A DNA stretch of 64,000 bases from Pseudomonas nitroreducens (GTDB lineage: Bacteria > Pseudomonadota > Gammaproteobacteria > Pseudomonadales > Pseudomonadaceae): positions 62,001 through 126,000 of the forward strand of contig NZ_JALJXP010000018.1 in the NCBI RefSeq assembly GCF_024170165.1, given 5' to 3'. The stretch's first letter is position 1. Every line of letters starts with the position of its first letter. A model generated the notes under the pieces. That model was not told the DNA's origin. It saw only the letters and a list, made by a program, of their open reading frames with translations, and did no database searches. The translations under genes and the position numbers were made by a program. Shown piece by piece: positions 52,025 through 64,000 of the stretch.

Positions 52025-52059
52025 GAGCCCCGTGGCGCGGCCGTCGCCTCGGGGCTTTT
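52025..52059 (+). terminator. Terminator downstream of the TonB receptor gene
   Basis: GAGCCCCG and CGGGGCTTTTC enclose a 17-nt GC-rich loop region. The T-run is on the plus strand, so it ends rightward transcription. Confidence 0.7.
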
Positions 52060-52065
52060 CATGCT

Positions 52066-52254
52066 TTAGAAGTCCGCCGCGTGGCGGTAGCGCGCCTCCA
52101 GCTCCAGGGAAACGCGGTAGGCCTGCGCCTCGCCTTCGGTGTGGAAGATGCCGACCAGCTGGCCTTCCTGGTGTACATCCCAGCAACGCCCGCCGAGGGC
52201 GCGGAACTCGCGGGATTTATGGTCATCGTCACGCTCGGTCACTGTAATGCTCAT
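52066..52254 (-). CDS. Small hypothetical protein (62 aa)
   Basis: The protein reads MSITVTERDDDHKSREFRAL, GGRCWDVHQEGQLVGIFHTE, GEAQAYRVSLELEARYRHAA, DF. It is soluble, with no signal peptide or known domain that I recognise. A GGAGAAG ribosome site lies upstream of ATG 52254, and a perfect 24-bp palindrome lies 48-71 bp upstream, so transcription may be controlled there. Confidence 0.65.
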   Translation of the reverse strand: MSITVTERDDDHKSREFRALGGRCWDVHQEGQLVGIFHTEGEAQAYRVSLELEARYRHAADF

Positions 52255-52301
52255 GTCTTTTCTTCTCCGGTTTTGCCGTACATCAAGGCAAAGCCAGAAT
52301 C

Positions 52302-52325
52302 ATTTAATTAGCTAGCTAATTAAAT
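52302..52325. promoter_or_regulatory. Perfect 24-bp AT-rich palindrome (possible operator)
   Basis: The half-site ATTTAATTAGCT is followed immediately by its exact reverse complement. It contains four G/C bases in 24 within a genome of roughly 65% GC. It lies between the ssb terminator and the 62-aa gene, overlapping where that gene's promoter should be. Confidence 0.6.
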
Positions 52326-52382
52326 ACTCGCTTTCGAGAAAGACCGTTACTAAGACTCGCCAAAACGAGCGTCCCAGAAACG

Positions 52383-52411
52383 CAAAAGCGCAGCTCGAAG
52401 GCTGCGCTCTT
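52383..52411 (-). terminator. Terminator after ssb
   Basis: On the minus strand GAGCGCAGC, CTTCGA, GCTGCGCTTTTG forms a stem with a T-run, about 20 bp after the ssb stop. Confidence 0.85.
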
Positions 52412-52429
52412 GGTGACGATCCGTTCGGC

Positions 52430-52927
52430 TTAGAACGGGATGTCGTCGTCGAAGCTGTCGTAGTCCGGAGCCGGTTGCGGCGCGGGCTGGGACTGTTGCT
52501 GCGGCGCAGGGCGCTGGGCCTGCTGCGGACGCTGCTGCGGCTCACGCGGTGCGCGCGGTGCATCGTCACCACCGGCGCCGGGACGGCCGCCCAGCAGCTG
52601 CATGTTGCCGTTGATGTCGACCACGATTTCGGTGGTGTACTTGTCCTGGCCGTCCTGACCCTGCCACTTGCGGGTACGCAGGCTGCCTTCGACGTAGATC
52701 TGCGAACCCTTGCGCACGTACTCGGCGACGATTTCCGCCAGGCGACCGAAGAACACCACGCGGTGCCACTCGGTACGCTCCTGCTGCTGGCCGGTCTGCT
52801 TGTCCTTCCAGCTCTCGCTGGTGGCCAGGGTGACGTTGGTCACCGCGTTGCCGTTGGGCATGTAGCGGGTTTCCGGATCGCCACCGACGTTACCGACCAG
52901 AATGACTTTGTTAACCCCACGGGCCAT
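52430..52927 (-). CDS. ssb: Single-stranded DNA-binding protein
   Basis: The 165-residue protein has an N-terminal OB-fold ([51 protein letters not shown]), a Gln/Pro-rich linker at about residues 118-150 and the acidic partner-binding tip FDDDIPF. It coats single-stranded DNA and recruits repair and replication enzymes. It follows the MFS transporter gene by 18 bp on the same strand, the order known in P. aeruginosa. Confidence 0.97.
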   Translation of the reverse strand: MARGVNKVILVGNVGGDPETRYMPNGNAVTNVTLATSESWKDKQTGQQQERTEWHRVVFFGRLAEIVAEYVRKGSQIYVEGSLRTRKWQGQDGQDKYTTEIVVDINGNMQLLGGRPGAGGDDAPRAPREPQQRPQQAQRPAPQQQSQPAPQPAPDYDSFDDDIPF

Positions 52928-52945
52928 GACGCTCTCCTAAAGGCT

Positions 52946-54334
52946 TCAGCACGTCGCCTGCTCGGCGCCGGCGAGGCGCTCGAGGGACGTGCGATCAACT
53001 TGTTGGGAATCCACTTTGACATAAGCGGCCGCTTCTTCAGCGACCACCATCACATCGCTCACACCGGGCAATGCCTTGAAACGCTCAGCCAACGAAGCAT
53101 CGCGCAGCGCCTCGTCAGACAGAGGCAGGCGAATACTCGTTACATAAGGCGGTTCACGCATGGTAACAGCAATCGCCAGCCAGATGGCAGCCAGCACCGC
53201 GCAGCCGATGAACACCCCGTCGAGCCCGCCGTGCTGGAACATCCAGCCGCCCAGGATGCCGCCCACGGCGGCGCCGAGGAACTGGCTGGTGGAGTACACG
53301 CCCATCGCCGTGCCCTTGCCGCCGGCCGGCGACACCTTGCTCACCAGCGAAGGCAGCGAGGCCTCCAGCAGGTTGAACGCGGTGAAGTAGACGATGATGC
53401 CGAACACCAGTTCCTTGAGGCTGTTGCCGAACTCCCAGAAGAACAGTTCGCAGAGCATCAGGGTCGCCACGGCACCGGTCAGCACGCGCTTCATCTGACG
53501 CTTCTTCTCGGCGTAGATGATGAACGGGACCATGCCGAAGAAGCCCACCAGCAGCGCGGTCAGGTAGACCCACCAGTGTTCTTCCTTGGGCAGCCCGGCG
53601 CGTTCCACCAGCGCCAGCGGCAGCGCGACGAAGCTAGCCATGAGGATGGCGTGGAGGACCAGGATGCCGGCGTCCAGGCGCAGCAGCTCGCCGTTCTTCA
53701 AGGTCGGCAGCAGCGACTGCTTGGCCACGCTGGACTCGCGGTGCTGCATGCGGTGGTCGGGCGTCGGCACGAAGAACAGGATGATCAGCATGCCCACCAG
53801 GGCCATGCCGGCGGTGAACCAGAACAGCCCGTGCAGGCCGAACCAGTGGGTCAGCACCGGGCCGGCGACCATCGCCACGGCGAAGGAGACGCCGATGCTC
53901 ATGCCGATCATGGCCATGGCCTTGGTGCGGTGCTGCTCGCGGGTGAGGTCGGAGAGCATCGCCATCACCGCCGCGGAGATCGCCCCGGCGCCCTGCAGGA
54001 CACGGCCGGCGATGATGCCCCAGATGGAGTCGGCGTTGGCCGCCAGCGCGGCGCCGGCGGCGAACACCAGCAGGCCGACGACGATGATCGGCCGGCGGCC
54101 GATGCGGTCGGACAGGGTGCCCAGCGGAATCTGCAGGATCGCCTGGGTCAGGCCGTAGGCGCCGATGGCCAGGCCGATCAGTGCCGGGGTGGCGCCGGCC
54201 AGGTCCTGGCCGTAGGTGGCGAGCACCGGCAGCACCATGAACATGCCGAGCATGCGGAACGCGAAGACCAGGGACAGGCCGGCGGCCGCGCGGGTTTCGG
54301 TGCCACTCATGCGCTCAGTGTGGGAATCGTGCAT
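52946..54334 (-). CDS. MFS transporter
   Basis: The 462-residue, 12-span major facilitator starts [20 protein letters not shown]. It has the [23 protein letters not shown] motif A between helices 2 and 3 and a C-terminal cytoplasmic extension of about 80 residues. Motif and size suggest a drug/proton antiporter-like exporter; the substrate is unknown. ATG 54334 has a GAGGGG site and fits homologues better than ATG 54397. Confidence 0.88.
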   Translation of the reverse strand: MHDSHTERMSGTETRAAAGLSLVFAFRMLGMFMVLPVLATYGQDLAGATPALIGLAIGAYGLTQAILQIPLGTLSDRIGRRPIIVVGLLVFAAGAALAANADSIWGIIAGRVLQGAGAISAAVMAMLSDLTREQHRTKAMAMIGMSIGVSFAVAMVAGPVLTHWFGLHGLFWFTAGMALVGMLIILFFVPTPDHRMQHRESSVAKQSLLPTLKNGELLRLDAGILVLHAILMASFVALPLALVERAGLPKEEHWWVYLTALLVGFFGMVPFIIYAEKKRQMKRVLTGAVATLMLCELFFWEFGNSLKELVFGIIVYFTAFNLLEASLPSLVSKVSPAGGKGTAMGVYSTSQFLGAAVGGILGGWMFQHGGLDGVFIGCAVLAAIWLAIAVTMREPPYVTSIRLPLSDEALRDASLAERFKALPGVSDVMVVAEEAAAYVKVDSQQVDRTSLERLAGAEQATC

Positions 54335-54486
54335 AGGCCCCTCATGAAAAGACAAAAAACGGGAATGCGCTGGATTGCCCCCGTGGCATCGCGCCATCCG
54401 GGCCTCGCAGGGCCGGTTGTCGCCAACGCCGAAAAATAGCCGCGCATTCTACCAGCCCAACGGTCCAAGGGCACACACGCGCTACT

Positions 54487-54516
54487 TTGCCGGGTGCCGG
54501 AATCGCCCCGTATAAT
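54487..54516 (+). promoter_or_regulatory. Sigma-70 promoter of uvrA
   Basis: TTGCCG (54487-54492) and a consensus TATAAT (54511-54516) are 18 bp apart, about 31 bp before the uvrA start. No LexA-type CTG-N10-CAG site is visible in the MFS-uvrA spacer. Confidence 0.7.
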
Positions 54517-54547
54517 CGATAGTTTTCGCCCGCCATGCGAGGCCGCA

Positions 54548-57382
<2,835 letters not shown>

Positions 57383-57396
57383 TCCGCGCCGGCATG

Positions 57397-57436
57397 AAAA
57401 AAGCCCCTGTTGCCAATCGGCGCAGGGGCTTTTTGT
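57397..57436. terminator. Bidirectional terminator after uvrA
   Basis: AAAAAAGCCCCTG and CAGGGGCTTTTTG form a stem around GCCAATCGGC between uvrA and the convergent ferritin gene. A/T-runs on both sides allow use in both directions. Confidence 0.9.
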
Positions 57437-57442
57437 TGGCCG

Positions 57443-57495
57443 CTTGTAGGAGCGGGCCATGCCCGCGACCAGCGCGCTGCGCGCGCTCCTACAAG
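57443..57495. repeat. REP-like hairpin
   Basis: CTTGTAGGAGCGGGCCATGC and GCGCGCTCCTACAAG are inverted arms lying just before the ferritin stop codon. Confidence 0.8.
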
Positions 57496-57502
57496 ACGCG
57501 GA

Positions 57503-57967
57503 TCAGATCTGCGACTGCAGATAGTTCTCCAGGCCCATCTTCTGGATCAGGCCCAGTTGCTGCTCCAGCCAATACGCGTGGTCTTCCTCGGTATCGGTCA
57601 GCTGCACGCGCAGGATGTCGCGGGTGACGAAGTCCTTGTGCTTCTCGCACAGGGCAATGCCCTTGGCCAGCGCGGCGCGTACGTGACGCTCCAGTTTGAG
57701 GTCGGCCTCCAGCATCTCCGGCACGGTTTTGCCCGGGTGAATGTCGTCCGGGCGCATGCGCGGGGTGCCTTCGAGCAGCAGGATGCGGCGCAGCAGTGCG
57801 TCGGCGTGCTGGGTTTCCTCTTCCATTTCGTGGTTGAGGCGCTCGTAGAGCTTGGTGAAGCCCCAGTCCTCGTACATGCGCGAGTGGATGAAGTACTGGT
57901 CGCGAGCGGCCAGCTCACCGGTCAGCAGCGTGTTGAGATAATCGATAACCTCGGCGTGGCCTTGCAT
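57503..57967 (-). CDS. ftnA: Bacterial ferritin FtnA (formerly annotated BfrA)
   Basis: The 154-residue four-helix iron-storage protein starts [20 protein letters not shown]. Ferroxidase ligands are in [16 protein letters not shown] and the C-terminal [11 protein letters not shown]. The heme-ligand methionine of true bacterioferritins (M52) is threonine here (EET52QHAD), so it probably binds no heme. This agrees with the known reclassification of the P. aeruginosa protein. It lies next to katA, as in P. aeruginosa. Confidence 0.93.
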   Translation of the reverse strand: MQGHAEVIDYLNTLLTGELAARDQYFIHSRMYEDWGFTKLYERLNHEMEEETQHADALLRRILLLEGTPRMRPDDIHPGKTVPEMLEADLKLERHVRAALAKGIALCEKHKDFVTRDILRVQLTDTEEDHAYWLEQQLGLIQKMGLENYLQSQI

Positions 57968-58092
57968 CAGCCTTCTCCCTGGGACGTGACAGCGAATTAA
58001 ACGGCGCTATGGTCGCGACTGGCCATGACCGAGGTCAAGCACCGGAAACGCAGCCGCCCTCCGAAGAGGGCGGCTGGTAGTGCATTTTGAGC

Positions 58093-59541
58093 TTAGTCGA
58101 GCTTCAGGCCCAGCGCCTTGGCGACACCTTCGCCGTAGGCCGGGTCGATATTGAAGAACAGCGCGAGCTGGCGACGCTGGATGGCTTCCGGCACGCCTGC
58201 CATGTCGCCGGCGATATTCTCGTACAGGCGTTGCCGCTGGGCTTCGTCGAACAGTCGGAACAGAGCGGCTGGCTGGCTGTAGTAGTCATCGTCGACACGG
58301 TGGTTCCAGTGATCCGCGCTACCTTCCAGGGTCAACGGCGGCTCGGAATAGTCCGGCTGCTCCTGCCACTGGTTGAAGCTGTTCGGCTCGTAGGTGACCG
58401 TCATGTCGCCGTTGTTGCCGTCCACCCGCATGGCGCCGTCGCGGTGGTAGATGCGCGGGTTGTTGCGCGCAGCGTTCACCGGGATCTGGTGGTGGTTCAC
58501 GCCCAGGCGGTAGCGGTGAGCATCGCCGTAGGAGAACAGGCGACCCTGGAGCATTCTGTCCGGGGAGAAACCGATGCCGGGGACGATGTTCGCCGGGCTG
58601 AAGGCGGACTGTTCGACCTCGGCGAAGTAGTTCGCCGGGTTGCGGTTCAGCTCGAAGTAGCCGACTTCGATCAGCGGGTAGTCGCCGTGTGGCCAGACCT
58701 TGGTCAGGTCGAACGGGTTGTAGCGGTAGGTCGACGCCTCCTTCTCCGGCATCACCTGCACGTACATCTTCCAGCGCGGGAAATCGCCGCGTTCGATGGC
58801 GTCGTACAGGTCGCGCTGCGAGCTTTCGCGGTCGGCACCGACCAGCTTGGCGGCGTCCTCGTTGCTCAGGTTCTCGATGCCCTGCTGAGTCTTGAAGTGG
58901 AACTTGACCCAGAAGCGCTCATTGCTGGCGTTGATGAAGCTGAAGGTGTGGCTGCCGAAGCCATGGACATGACGGTAGCTGCACGGCAGGCCGCGATCGC
59001 TGAAGTCGATGGTCAGCTGGTGCAGCGCTTCAGGCAGGTGCGAGAAGAAATCCCACTTCAGGGTGGCGTTGCGCAGGTTGGTGCGCGGGTCGCGTTTCAC
59101 CACGTGGTTCAGATCGGGGAATTTCAGCGGGTCGCGGAAGTAGAAGACCGGGGTGTTGTTGCCCACCAGGTCCCAGTTGCCTTCCTCGGTGTAGAACTTC
59201 AGGGCGAAGCCGCGGATATCGCGCTCGGCGTCCGCCGCGCCACGTTCACCAGCGACGGTGGAAAAGCGCAGGAACAGCGGAGTCTGCTTGCCGACCTCGG
59301 AGAACAGCTTGGCGCGGCTGTAGCGGGTGATGTCATGGGTGACGGTGAAGGTGCCGTAGGCGGCCGAGCCCTTGGCATGCATGCGGCGCTCAGGAATCAC
59401 TTCGCGGTCGAAGTGCGCCAGCTTCTCCAGGAACCAGACGTCCTGCAGCAGCATCGGGCCCCGCGGGCCGGCAGTCTGGACGTTCTGGTTATCGGCGACC
59501 GGCGCTCCGGCAGCAGTCGTCAGGCGGGTGTTGTCGCTCAT
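58093..59541 (-). CDS. katA: Monofunctional heme catalase KatA
   Basis: The 482-residue small-subunit catalase starts [20 protein letters not shown]. It has the distal histidine motif [16 protein letters not shown] and the proximal tyrosine motif [14 protein letters not shown]. It destroys hydrogen peroxide. ATG 59541 follows a strong GAGGAG site; the longer frame from 59616 is not needed. The AT-rich 272-bp upstream region should hold its promoter; I could not find a convincing OxyR site. Confidence 0.97.
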   Translation of the reverse strand: MSDNTRLTTAAGAPVADNQNVQTAGPRGPMLLQDVWFLEKLAHFDREVIPERRMHAKGSAAYGTFTVTHDITRYSRAKLFSEVGKQTPLFLRFSTVAGERGAADAERDIRGFALKFYTEEGNWDLVGNNTPVFYFRDPLKFPDLNHVVKRDPRTNLRNATLKWDFFSHLPEALHQLTIDFSDRGLPCSYRHVHGFGSHTFSFINASNERFWVKFHFKTQQGIENLSNEDAAKLVGADRESSQRDLYDAIERGDFPRWKMYVQVMPEKEASTYRYNPFDLTKVWPHGDYPLIEVGYFELNRNPANYFAEVEQSAFSPANIVPGIGFSPDRMLQGRLFSYGDAHRYRLGVNHHQIPVNAARNNPRIYHRDGAMRVDGNNGDMTVTYEPNSFNQWQEQPDYSEPPLTLEGSADHWNHRVDDDYYSQPAALFRLFDEAQRQRLYENIAGDMAGVPEAIQRRQLALFFNIDPAYGEGVAKALGLKLD

Positions 59542-59768
59542 CGTTACTCTCCTCAACGGCGGGGTGTGCAAAAGCCAGCGACTCACGAAGGTGGTGAGCC
59601 TGGCCCGACATCCCAATCGGACAATTAAGCGCCTCCAGCGGCATTGCGGCTGTTGATCCAGCTCAGCAAGCAGTAGAAGTCGACGCCGTTAAGGATCGGT
59701 GACAAGAGACTGAATCAGCCAATTTATTGATTCGAGCTGATCGATAGATAAAAACTTTTCAATAGGCG

Positions 59769-59800
59769 ATAAAAAACCGGGCACAAGGCCCGGTTTCTTA
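59769..59800 (-). terminator. Terminator of the alpha ribosomal operon
   Basis: On the minus strand AAACCGGGCC, TTGT, GCCCGGTTTTTT is a stem with a T-run, 14 bp after the rplQ stop. Confidence 0.9.
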
Positions 59801-59813
59801 TAAGGCGTTAACC

Positions 59814-60203
59814 TTACTCTGCAGCTTCTACTGCTTGGCCGCCAACAGCGCGGTCAATCAGTTCGACGTATGCCATGGGGGCATTGTCGCCGGCGCGGAA
59901 GCCGCACTTCAGGATGCGCAGGTAGCCGCCCGGACGGTTGGCGTAGCGCTTGCCCAGTTCGTTGAACAGCTTGCCTACGGCTTCTTTCGAACGGGTACGG
60001 TCGAAAGCGAGACGACGGTTGGCAACGCTATCCACTTTAGCCAGGGTGATCAGCGGCTCGGCAACGCGACGCAGTTCCTTGGCCTTGGGCAGGGTGGTTT
60101 TGATCAGTTCGTGTTCGAAGAGCGACACAGCCATGTTCTGGAACATAGCCTTGCGGTGCGCGCTGGTGCGGCTCAGGTGACGACCACTTTTACGATGGCG
60201 CAT
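59814..60203 (-). CDS. rplQ: 50S ribosomal protein L17
   Basis: The 129-residue protein starts [20 protein letters not shown] and includes [20 protein letters not shown], both diagnostic. It is the last gene of the rpsM-rpsK-rpsD-rpoA-rplQ operon and lies 43 bp after rpoA. Confidence 0.98.
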   Translation of the reverse strand: MRHRKSGRHLSRTSAHRKAMFQNMAVSLFEHELIKTTLPKAKELRRVAEPLITLAKVDSVANRRLAFDRTRSKEAVGKLFNELGKRYANRPGGYLRILKCGFRAGDNAPMAYVELIDRAVGGQAVEAAE

Positions 60204-60246
60204 GGTTCAATTCCTTTCCAAACTTTACGTTCGGTAGCTACGACGA

Positions 60247-61248
60247 TCAGGCAGTAGCCTTGTCGTCTTTCTTGAGACTTGCCGGCGGCCAGTTGTCGAG
60301 GCGCATACCGAGGGACAGACCGCGAGAGGCCAGAACGTCCTTGATTTCGGTCAGGGACTTCTTGCCCAGGTTCGGCGTTTTGAGCAGCTCTACTTCGGTG
60401 CGCTGAATCAGGTCACCGATGTAGTAGATGTTCTCTGCCTTCAGGCAGTTTGCCGAACGGACGGTCAGCTCAAGGTCATCGACCGGACGCAGCAGGATCG
60501 GATCGATCTCGTCTTCCTGCTCTTCAACAACAGGCTCGCTGTCGCCTTTGAGGTCCACGAACGCTGCCAGCTGCTGTTGCAGGATGGTAGCGGCGCGACG
60601 GATAGCCTCTTCAGGGTCCAGGGTGCCGTTGGTTTCCAGATCGAGGACCAGCTTGTCCAGGTTGGTACGCTGTTCGACACGGGCGTTCTCGACCACGTAG
60701 GCAACACGACGTACGGGGCTGAACGAGGCGTCGAGCTGAAGACGGCCAATGCTGCGGCTTTCGTCTTCATCGCTCGAACGGGCATCAGCCGGCTCGTAGC
60801 CACGGCCACGAGCGACTTTCAGCTTCATGTTCAGCGCGCCGTTATCGGCCAGGTGGGCGATAACATGGTCACCGTTGACGATCTCGACATCATGATCCAG
60901 CTGAATATCGGCAGCGGTCACCACACCCGAGCCCTTTTTCGCCAGGGTCAGCGTCACTTCGTCACGGCCGTGCAGCTTGATGGCCAGGCCTTTCAGGTTG
61001 AGCAGGATCTCGATGACATCTTCCTGCACACCTTCGATGGCGGAGTACTCGTGGAGTACGCCGTCGATCTCGGCCTCGACTACTGCACAGCCAGGCATGG
61101 AGGACAACAGGATGCGACGCAGCGCGTTGCCCAGGGTATGGCCGAAACCACGCTCGAGAGGCTCGAGAGTGATCTTGGCGCGGGTTTGGCTGACCACCTG
61201 CACATCGATGTGGCGGGGGGTCAGGAACTCATTTACCGAACTCTGCAT
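60247..61248 (-). CDS. rpoA: RNA polymerase alpha subunit
   Basis: The 333-residue protein has an N-terminal dimerisation domain ([40 protein letters not shown]) and, after a linker, a C-terminal DNA- and activator-binding domain ([40 protein letters not shown]). It lies 22 bp after rpsD. Confidence 0.98.
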   Translation of the reverse strand: MQSSVNEFLTPRHIDVQVVSQTRAKITLEPLERGFGHTLGNALRRILLSSMPGCAVVEAEIDGVLHEYSAIEGVQEDVIEILLNLKGLAIKLHGRDEVTLTLAKKGSGVVTAADIQLDHDVEIVNGDHVIAHLADNGALNMKLKVARGRGYEPADARSSDEDESRSIGRLQLDASFSPVRRVAYVVENARVEQRTNLDKLVLDLETNGTLDPEEAIRRAATILQQQLAAFVDLKGDSEPVVEEQEDEIDPILLRPVDDLELTVRSANCLKAENIYYIGDLIQRTEVELLKTPNLGKKSLTEIKDVLASRGLSLGMRLDNWPPASLKKDDKATA

Positions 61249-61270
61249 GGATGCACCTATTTTCTAGCCC

Positions 61271-61891
61271 TTACTTGGAGTAGAGCTCGACAATCAGGTT
61301 TTCGTTGATGTCGGCGGACAGATCGGCACGAGCCGGGACACTTTTGAAGGTGCCAGCTTTCTTGTCGGTGTCCACGTCGACCCACTCAACGCGACCGCGC
61401 TGGGCGCACAGGTCCAGAGCTTGGGCGATACGCAGCTGGTTCTTCGATTTCTCGCGAACAGCAACCACGTCACCAGCTTTGACCTGGTAGGACGGTACGT
61501 TTACGGTCTGACCGTTGACGCTGATGGTCTTGTGGGACACCAGCTGACGGGATTCGGAACGAGTGGAACCGAAGCCCATACGGTAGACGACGTTGTCCAG
61601 ACGGCACTCAAGCAGCTGCAGCAGGTTTTCACCCGTGGAGCCCTTGCGGCGGGACGCTTCCTGATAGTAGCCACGGAATTGACGTTCCAGAACGCCGTAG
61701 ATGCGGCGAACTTTTTGTTTCTCGCGCAGCTGCAGACCGTAGTCGGACAGGCGACCACGACGCTGGCCATGCTGACCGGGAACTTGTTCTGCCTTGCACT
61801 TCGAGTCGAGAGCGCGAACGCCGCTCTTCAGGAAGAGGTCAGTGCCTTCGCGGCGGGACAGTTTGCACTTGGGACCAATGTAACGAGCCAT
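61271..61891 (-). CDS. rpsD: 30S ribosomal protein S4
   Basis: The 206-residue primary rRNA-binding protein starts [20 protein letters not shown] and contains the S4 RNA-binding domain ([20 protein letters not shown]). Only two N-terminal cysteines are present (C9, C32), so this is the zinc-free form. In E. coli S4 autoregulates the alpha operon; the same is possible here. Confidence 0.98.
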   Translation of the reverse strand: MARYIGPKCKLSRREGTDLFLKSGVRALDSKCKAEQVPGQHGQRRGRLSDYGLQLREKQKVRRIYGVLERQFRGYYQEASRRKGSTGENLLQLLECRLDNVVYRMGFGSTRSESRQLVSHKTISVNGQTVNVPSYQVKAGDVVAVREKSKNQLRIAQALDLCAQRGRVEWVDVDTDKKAGTFKSVPARADLSADINENLIVELYSK

Positions 61892-61907
61892 TTCTCACTG
61901 TCTCCTA

Positions 61908-62297
61908 TTACACGCGACGCTTTTTCGGCGGACGGCAGCCGTTATGCGGGATCGGGGTTACGTCGGTGATGCTGGCGATCTTGTAACCGCAGGCATTCAG
62001 CGCACGAACAGCCGACTCGCGACCCGGGCCCGGGCCTTTGACGTTTACGTCAAGGTTCTTCAGACCGTATTCCAGAGCAGCCTGGCCGGCACGCTCGGCC
62101 GCTACCTGGGCAGCGAACGGGGTGCTCTTACGCGAGCCGCGGAAGCCCGAACCACCGGAGGTAGCCCAGGACAGAGCGTTGCCCTGACGATCAGTGATGG
62201 TAACGATGGTGTTGTTGAAGGACGCGTGGATATGCGCGATCCCGTCGACCACCGTCTTTTTGACTTTCTTGCGAGGACGAGCAGCAGGTTTTGCCAT
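61908..62297 (-). CDS. rpsK: 30S ribosomal protein S11
   Basis: The 129-residue platform protein of the small subunit contains [20 protein letters not shown] and the conserved C-terminal [19 protein letters not shown]. It starts 18 bp after rpsM on the minus strand. Confidence 0.98.
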   Translation of the reverse strand: MAKPAARPRKKVKKTVVDGIAHIHASFNNTIVTITDRQGNALSWATSGGSGFRGSRKSTPFAAQVAAERAGQAALEYGLKNLDVNVKGPGPGRESAVRALNACGYKIASITDVTPIPHNGCRPPKKRRV

Positions 62298-62315
62298 GAC
62301 TAGATTCCTAAGCGA

Positions 62316-62672
62316 TTACTTGCGGATCGGCTTACGCGGGCCCTTACGGGTGCGCGCGTTGGTCTTGGTGCGCTGACCGCGAACCGGCAGACCACGACGA
62401 TGACGCAGACCGCGGTAGCAACCGAGGTCCATCAGACGCTTGATGTTCATGTTGATTTCGCGACGCAGGTCACCTTCGGTGGTCAGCTTGGCCACCTCGG
62501 TACGCAGCGAATCAATCTGCTCTTCGCTCAGCTCTTTGATCTTTACAGCCGGGCTGATGCCGGTGGCTGCACAGATGCTCTGTGCGGTAGTGCGACCAAC
62601 ACCATAGATGTAGGTCAGCGAGATAACAGTGTGCTTGTTATCCGGAATGTTTACGCCTGCAATACGGGCCAT
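62316..62672 (-). CDS. rpsM: 30S ribosomal protein S13
   Basis: The 118-residue protein starts [20 protein letters not shown] and ends [20 protein letters not shown] plus K. It is the first gene of the alpha operon, preceded by a predicted promoter and by the terminator that follows rpmJ. Confidence 0.98.
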   Translation of the reverse strand: MARIAGVNIPDNKHTVISLTYIYGVGRTTAQSICAATGISPAVKIKELSEEQIDSLRTEVAKLTTEGDLRREINMNIKRLMDLGCYRGLRHRRGLPVRGQRTKTNARTRKGPRKPIRK

Positions 62673-62729
62673 TCAGAAAAACTCCAATTGACAGCTACCC
62701 GGCGCCCAGGGAGCCAAGAAAGGGCGCGG

Positions 62730-62758
62730 ATATTAGCGCTGTAAAAACAAATAATCAA
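62730..62758 (-). promoter_or_regulatory. Sigma-70 promoter of the alpha operon
   Basis: On the minus strand TTGATT (62753-62758) and TAATAT (62730-62735) have an exact 17-bp spacer. This follows the rpmJ terminator and would start transcription near 62723, about 50 bp before rpsM. Confidence 0.7.
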
Positions 62759-62784
62759 CCCGGCAGCACACTAGCTGCCGGGTT
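62757..62784 (-). terminator. Hairpin after rpmJ
   Basis: On the minus strand CCCGGCAGC, TAGTGT, GCTGCCGGG is a perfect stem followed by TTGATTATTTG, an imperfect T-rich tail. It probably partly separates the secY-rpmJ end of the spc operon from the alpha operon. Confidence 0.75.
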
Positions 62785-62802
62785 ATAACGCGTGGTTCAC
62801 AC

Positions 62803-62919
62803 TCAGCCTTGGCGCTGCTTGTGACGCGGCTCCGAGCTGCAGATCACACGAACGACGCCTTCGCGACGGACGATCTTGCAGTTACGGCACAGCTTCTTAA
62901 CCGATGCACGAACTTTCAT
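62803..62919 (-). CDS. rpmJ: 50S ribosomal protein L36
   Basis: The 38-residue protein reads [20 protein letters not shown], then [18 protein letters not shown]. The zinc-ribbon ligands C11, C14, C27 and H33 are all present, so this is the zinc-binding form. It lies between secY and the alpha operon promoter. Confidence 0.97.
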   Translation of the reverse strand: MKVRASVKKLCRNCKIVRREGVVRVICSSEPRHKQRQG

Positions 62920-62943
62920 CAGTGACTCCTCGAACCTTACGGG

Positions 62944-64000
62944 TTAGCGCAGCAGACCGCTGCCATAGCCCTTCAGGTTGGCTTTCTTCATGAGGGATTC
63001 GTACTGGTGCGAAACGAGGTGCGATTGTACTTGAGCCATAAAGTCCATCACAACCACGACCACGATCAGCAACGAGGTCCCGCCAAGGTAGAACGGTACG
63101 TGGGCAGCTACGACCAGGAACTGGGGCAGCAGGCACACAGCCGTCATGTACAGGGCACCGAACATGGTCAAACGGGTCAGAACGCCATCGATGTAGCGAG
63201 CCGACTGTTCACCCGGACGAATACCCGGAATAAATGCACCGGACTTCTTGAGGTTTTCCGCCACGTCCTTCGGGTTGAACATCAGCGCTGTGTAGAAGAA
63301 GCAGAAGAAAACGATCCCTGCACTAAACAGCAGAATGTTCAGCGGCTGACCAGGAGCGATCGCTTGCGCGACGTCCTGCAGCCAACCCAGGCCTTCCGAC
63401 TGACCGAACCAGGCACCCAGGGATGCCGGGAACAGCAGGATGCTGCTGGCGAAAATCGCGGGGATTACACCCGCCATGTTCACTTTCAGCGGCAGATGGC
63501 TCGTCTGGGCGGCAAACACCTTGCGACCTTGCTGGCGCTTGGCGTAATGCACGGCGATACGGCGCTGACCCCGCTCGATGAACACCACGAACGCGATGAT
63601 TGCCACAGCCAGGAGGCCGATGGCGATCAGGGCGAAGATGTTGATGTCACCTTGACGCGCGGACTCGAAGGACTGACCGATTGCTCGGGGCAGGCCTGCG
63701 ACGATACCGGAGAAGATCAACATGGAGATGCCGTTGCCGACACCCCGCTCGGTGATCTGCTCACCCAGCCACATCATGAACAGTGCACCCGCCACGAAGG
63801 TGGTGACCGACACGAAGTAGAAGCCGAAGTCGTTGGAGAAGGCCACGCCCTGGCTACCCAGACCAATGGACATGCCAATGGCCTGGACGAGCGCCAGGAC
63901 GAGAGTTGCGTAGCGGGTGTACTGGCTGATCTTGCGACGCCCAGACTCACCCTCTTTCTTCAACTGCTCCAGCTGCGGGCTGATAGCGGTCATGAGCTGC
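62944..64000 (-). CDS. secY: Preprotein translocase subunit SecY (partial, cut by window end)
   Basis: The visible 352 residues are the C-terminal part of the ten-helix protein-conducting channel (about 440 residues in full). Present are [20 protein letters not shown] and [20 protein letters not shown], the cytoplasmic loop before helix 9, and the C-terminal [18 protein letters not shown]. The N-terminal approximately 90 residues lie beyond base 64000. An internal ATG at 63993 is not the true start. It precedes rpmJ, as in the spc operon. Confidence 0.97.
   Translation of the reverse strand, partial: QLMTAISPQLEQLKKEGESGRRKISQYTRYATLVLALVQAIGMSIGLGSQGVAFSNDFGFYFVSVTTFVAGALFMMWLGEQITERGVGNGISMLIFSGIVAGLPRAIGQSFESARQGDINIFALIAIGLLAVAIIAFVVFIERGQRRIAVHYAKRQQGRKVFAAQTSHLPLKVNMAGVIPAIFASSILLFPASLGAWFGQSEGLGWLQDVAQAIAPGQPLNILLFSAGIVFFCFFYTALMFNPKDVAENLKKSGAFIPGIRPGEQSARYIDGVLTRLTMFGALYMTAVCLLPQFLVVAAHVPFYLGGTSLLIVVVVVMDFMAQVQSHLVSHQYESLMKKANLKGYGSGLLR

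Noticed and set aside
52475-54439. A 654-codon plus-strand frame across ssb and the MFS gene
   Set aside because: It runs antisense through two well-identified genes and their spacer, and its product is low-complexity His/Gln/Gly-rich.
54335-54547. LexA box for uvrA
   Set aside because: No CTG-N10-CAG-like palindrome is found in the spacer, although uvrA is SOS-induced in some bacteria.
59542-59768. OxyR site upstream of katA
   Set aside because: Several ATAG/CTAT fragments occur, but none fits the four-block 7-bp spacing well enough to call.

Overview
This 64 kb window is a chromosomal segment from a high-GC Pseudomonas, most like the P. aeruginosa group. That call rests on gene content and order recalled for P. 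aeruginosa: nrdR-ribD-ribE-ribBA-ribH-nusB-thiL-pgpA, the aerobic cobalamin genes, and ssb-MFS-uvrA-ftnA-katA followed by the alpha ribosomal operon and secY. There is no transposase, integrase, phage gene, CRISPR array, tRNA or rRNA. Both edge genes, a LysR regulator and secY, are cut by the window.

Layout. 1-2295: LysR regulator divergent from a small monooxygenase-fold protein and a quinone-oxidoreductase-like dehydrogenase. 2398-12140 (minus): riboflavin/thiamine block running nrdR, ribD, an FMN riboswitch, ribE, ribBA, ribH, nusB, thiL, pgpA, then envelope genes, stand-alone ribA, a membrane protein and a BtuF-like binding protein. 12282-21230: lipoprotein, methyltransferase, thioredoxin-TPR protein, a Zur-type zinc cluster (zrgA plus ABC transporter), oprG with an Anr-type site, and an epimerase pair. 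21371-26997: sulfite reductase, ccoG, a MocR regulator and a 39-aa membrane peptide.

27107-47373 is dominated by cobalamin. cobM, cobE, cbtA and cbtB face cobW and cobN across two back-to-back cobalamin riboswitches. A DAHP synthase with an aromatic-rich leader peptide and a terminator follows, then a chelatase AAA subunit and a VWA subunit. cobK, cbiD and cobL are divergent from a third cobalamin riboswitch that leads cobG-cobH-cobI-cobJ. Together these give most of the aerobic corrin-ring pathway, cobalt insertion and cobalt uptake, with CbiD apparently standing in for CobF.

47636-51881 is an iron-starvation sigma/anti-sigma/TonB-receptor trio behind a Fur-like box. 52066-64000 is conserved housekeeping: ssb, MFS transporter, uvrA, ferritin, catalase, rplQ-rpoA-rpsD-rpsK-rpsM, rpmJ and the C-terminal part of secY.

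The most notable signals are non-coding. They are the aromatic leader/attenuator region before the DAHP synthase (about 36.47-36.92 kb), a ~115 bp inverted repeat pair enclosing the divergent cobalamin riboswitches (29.09-30.10 kb), a perfect 24-bp AT-rich palindrome near ssb, and several families of hairpin-forming intergenic repeats. I did not find a wholly new protein system. The coding content is that of a normal Pseudomonas core genome.
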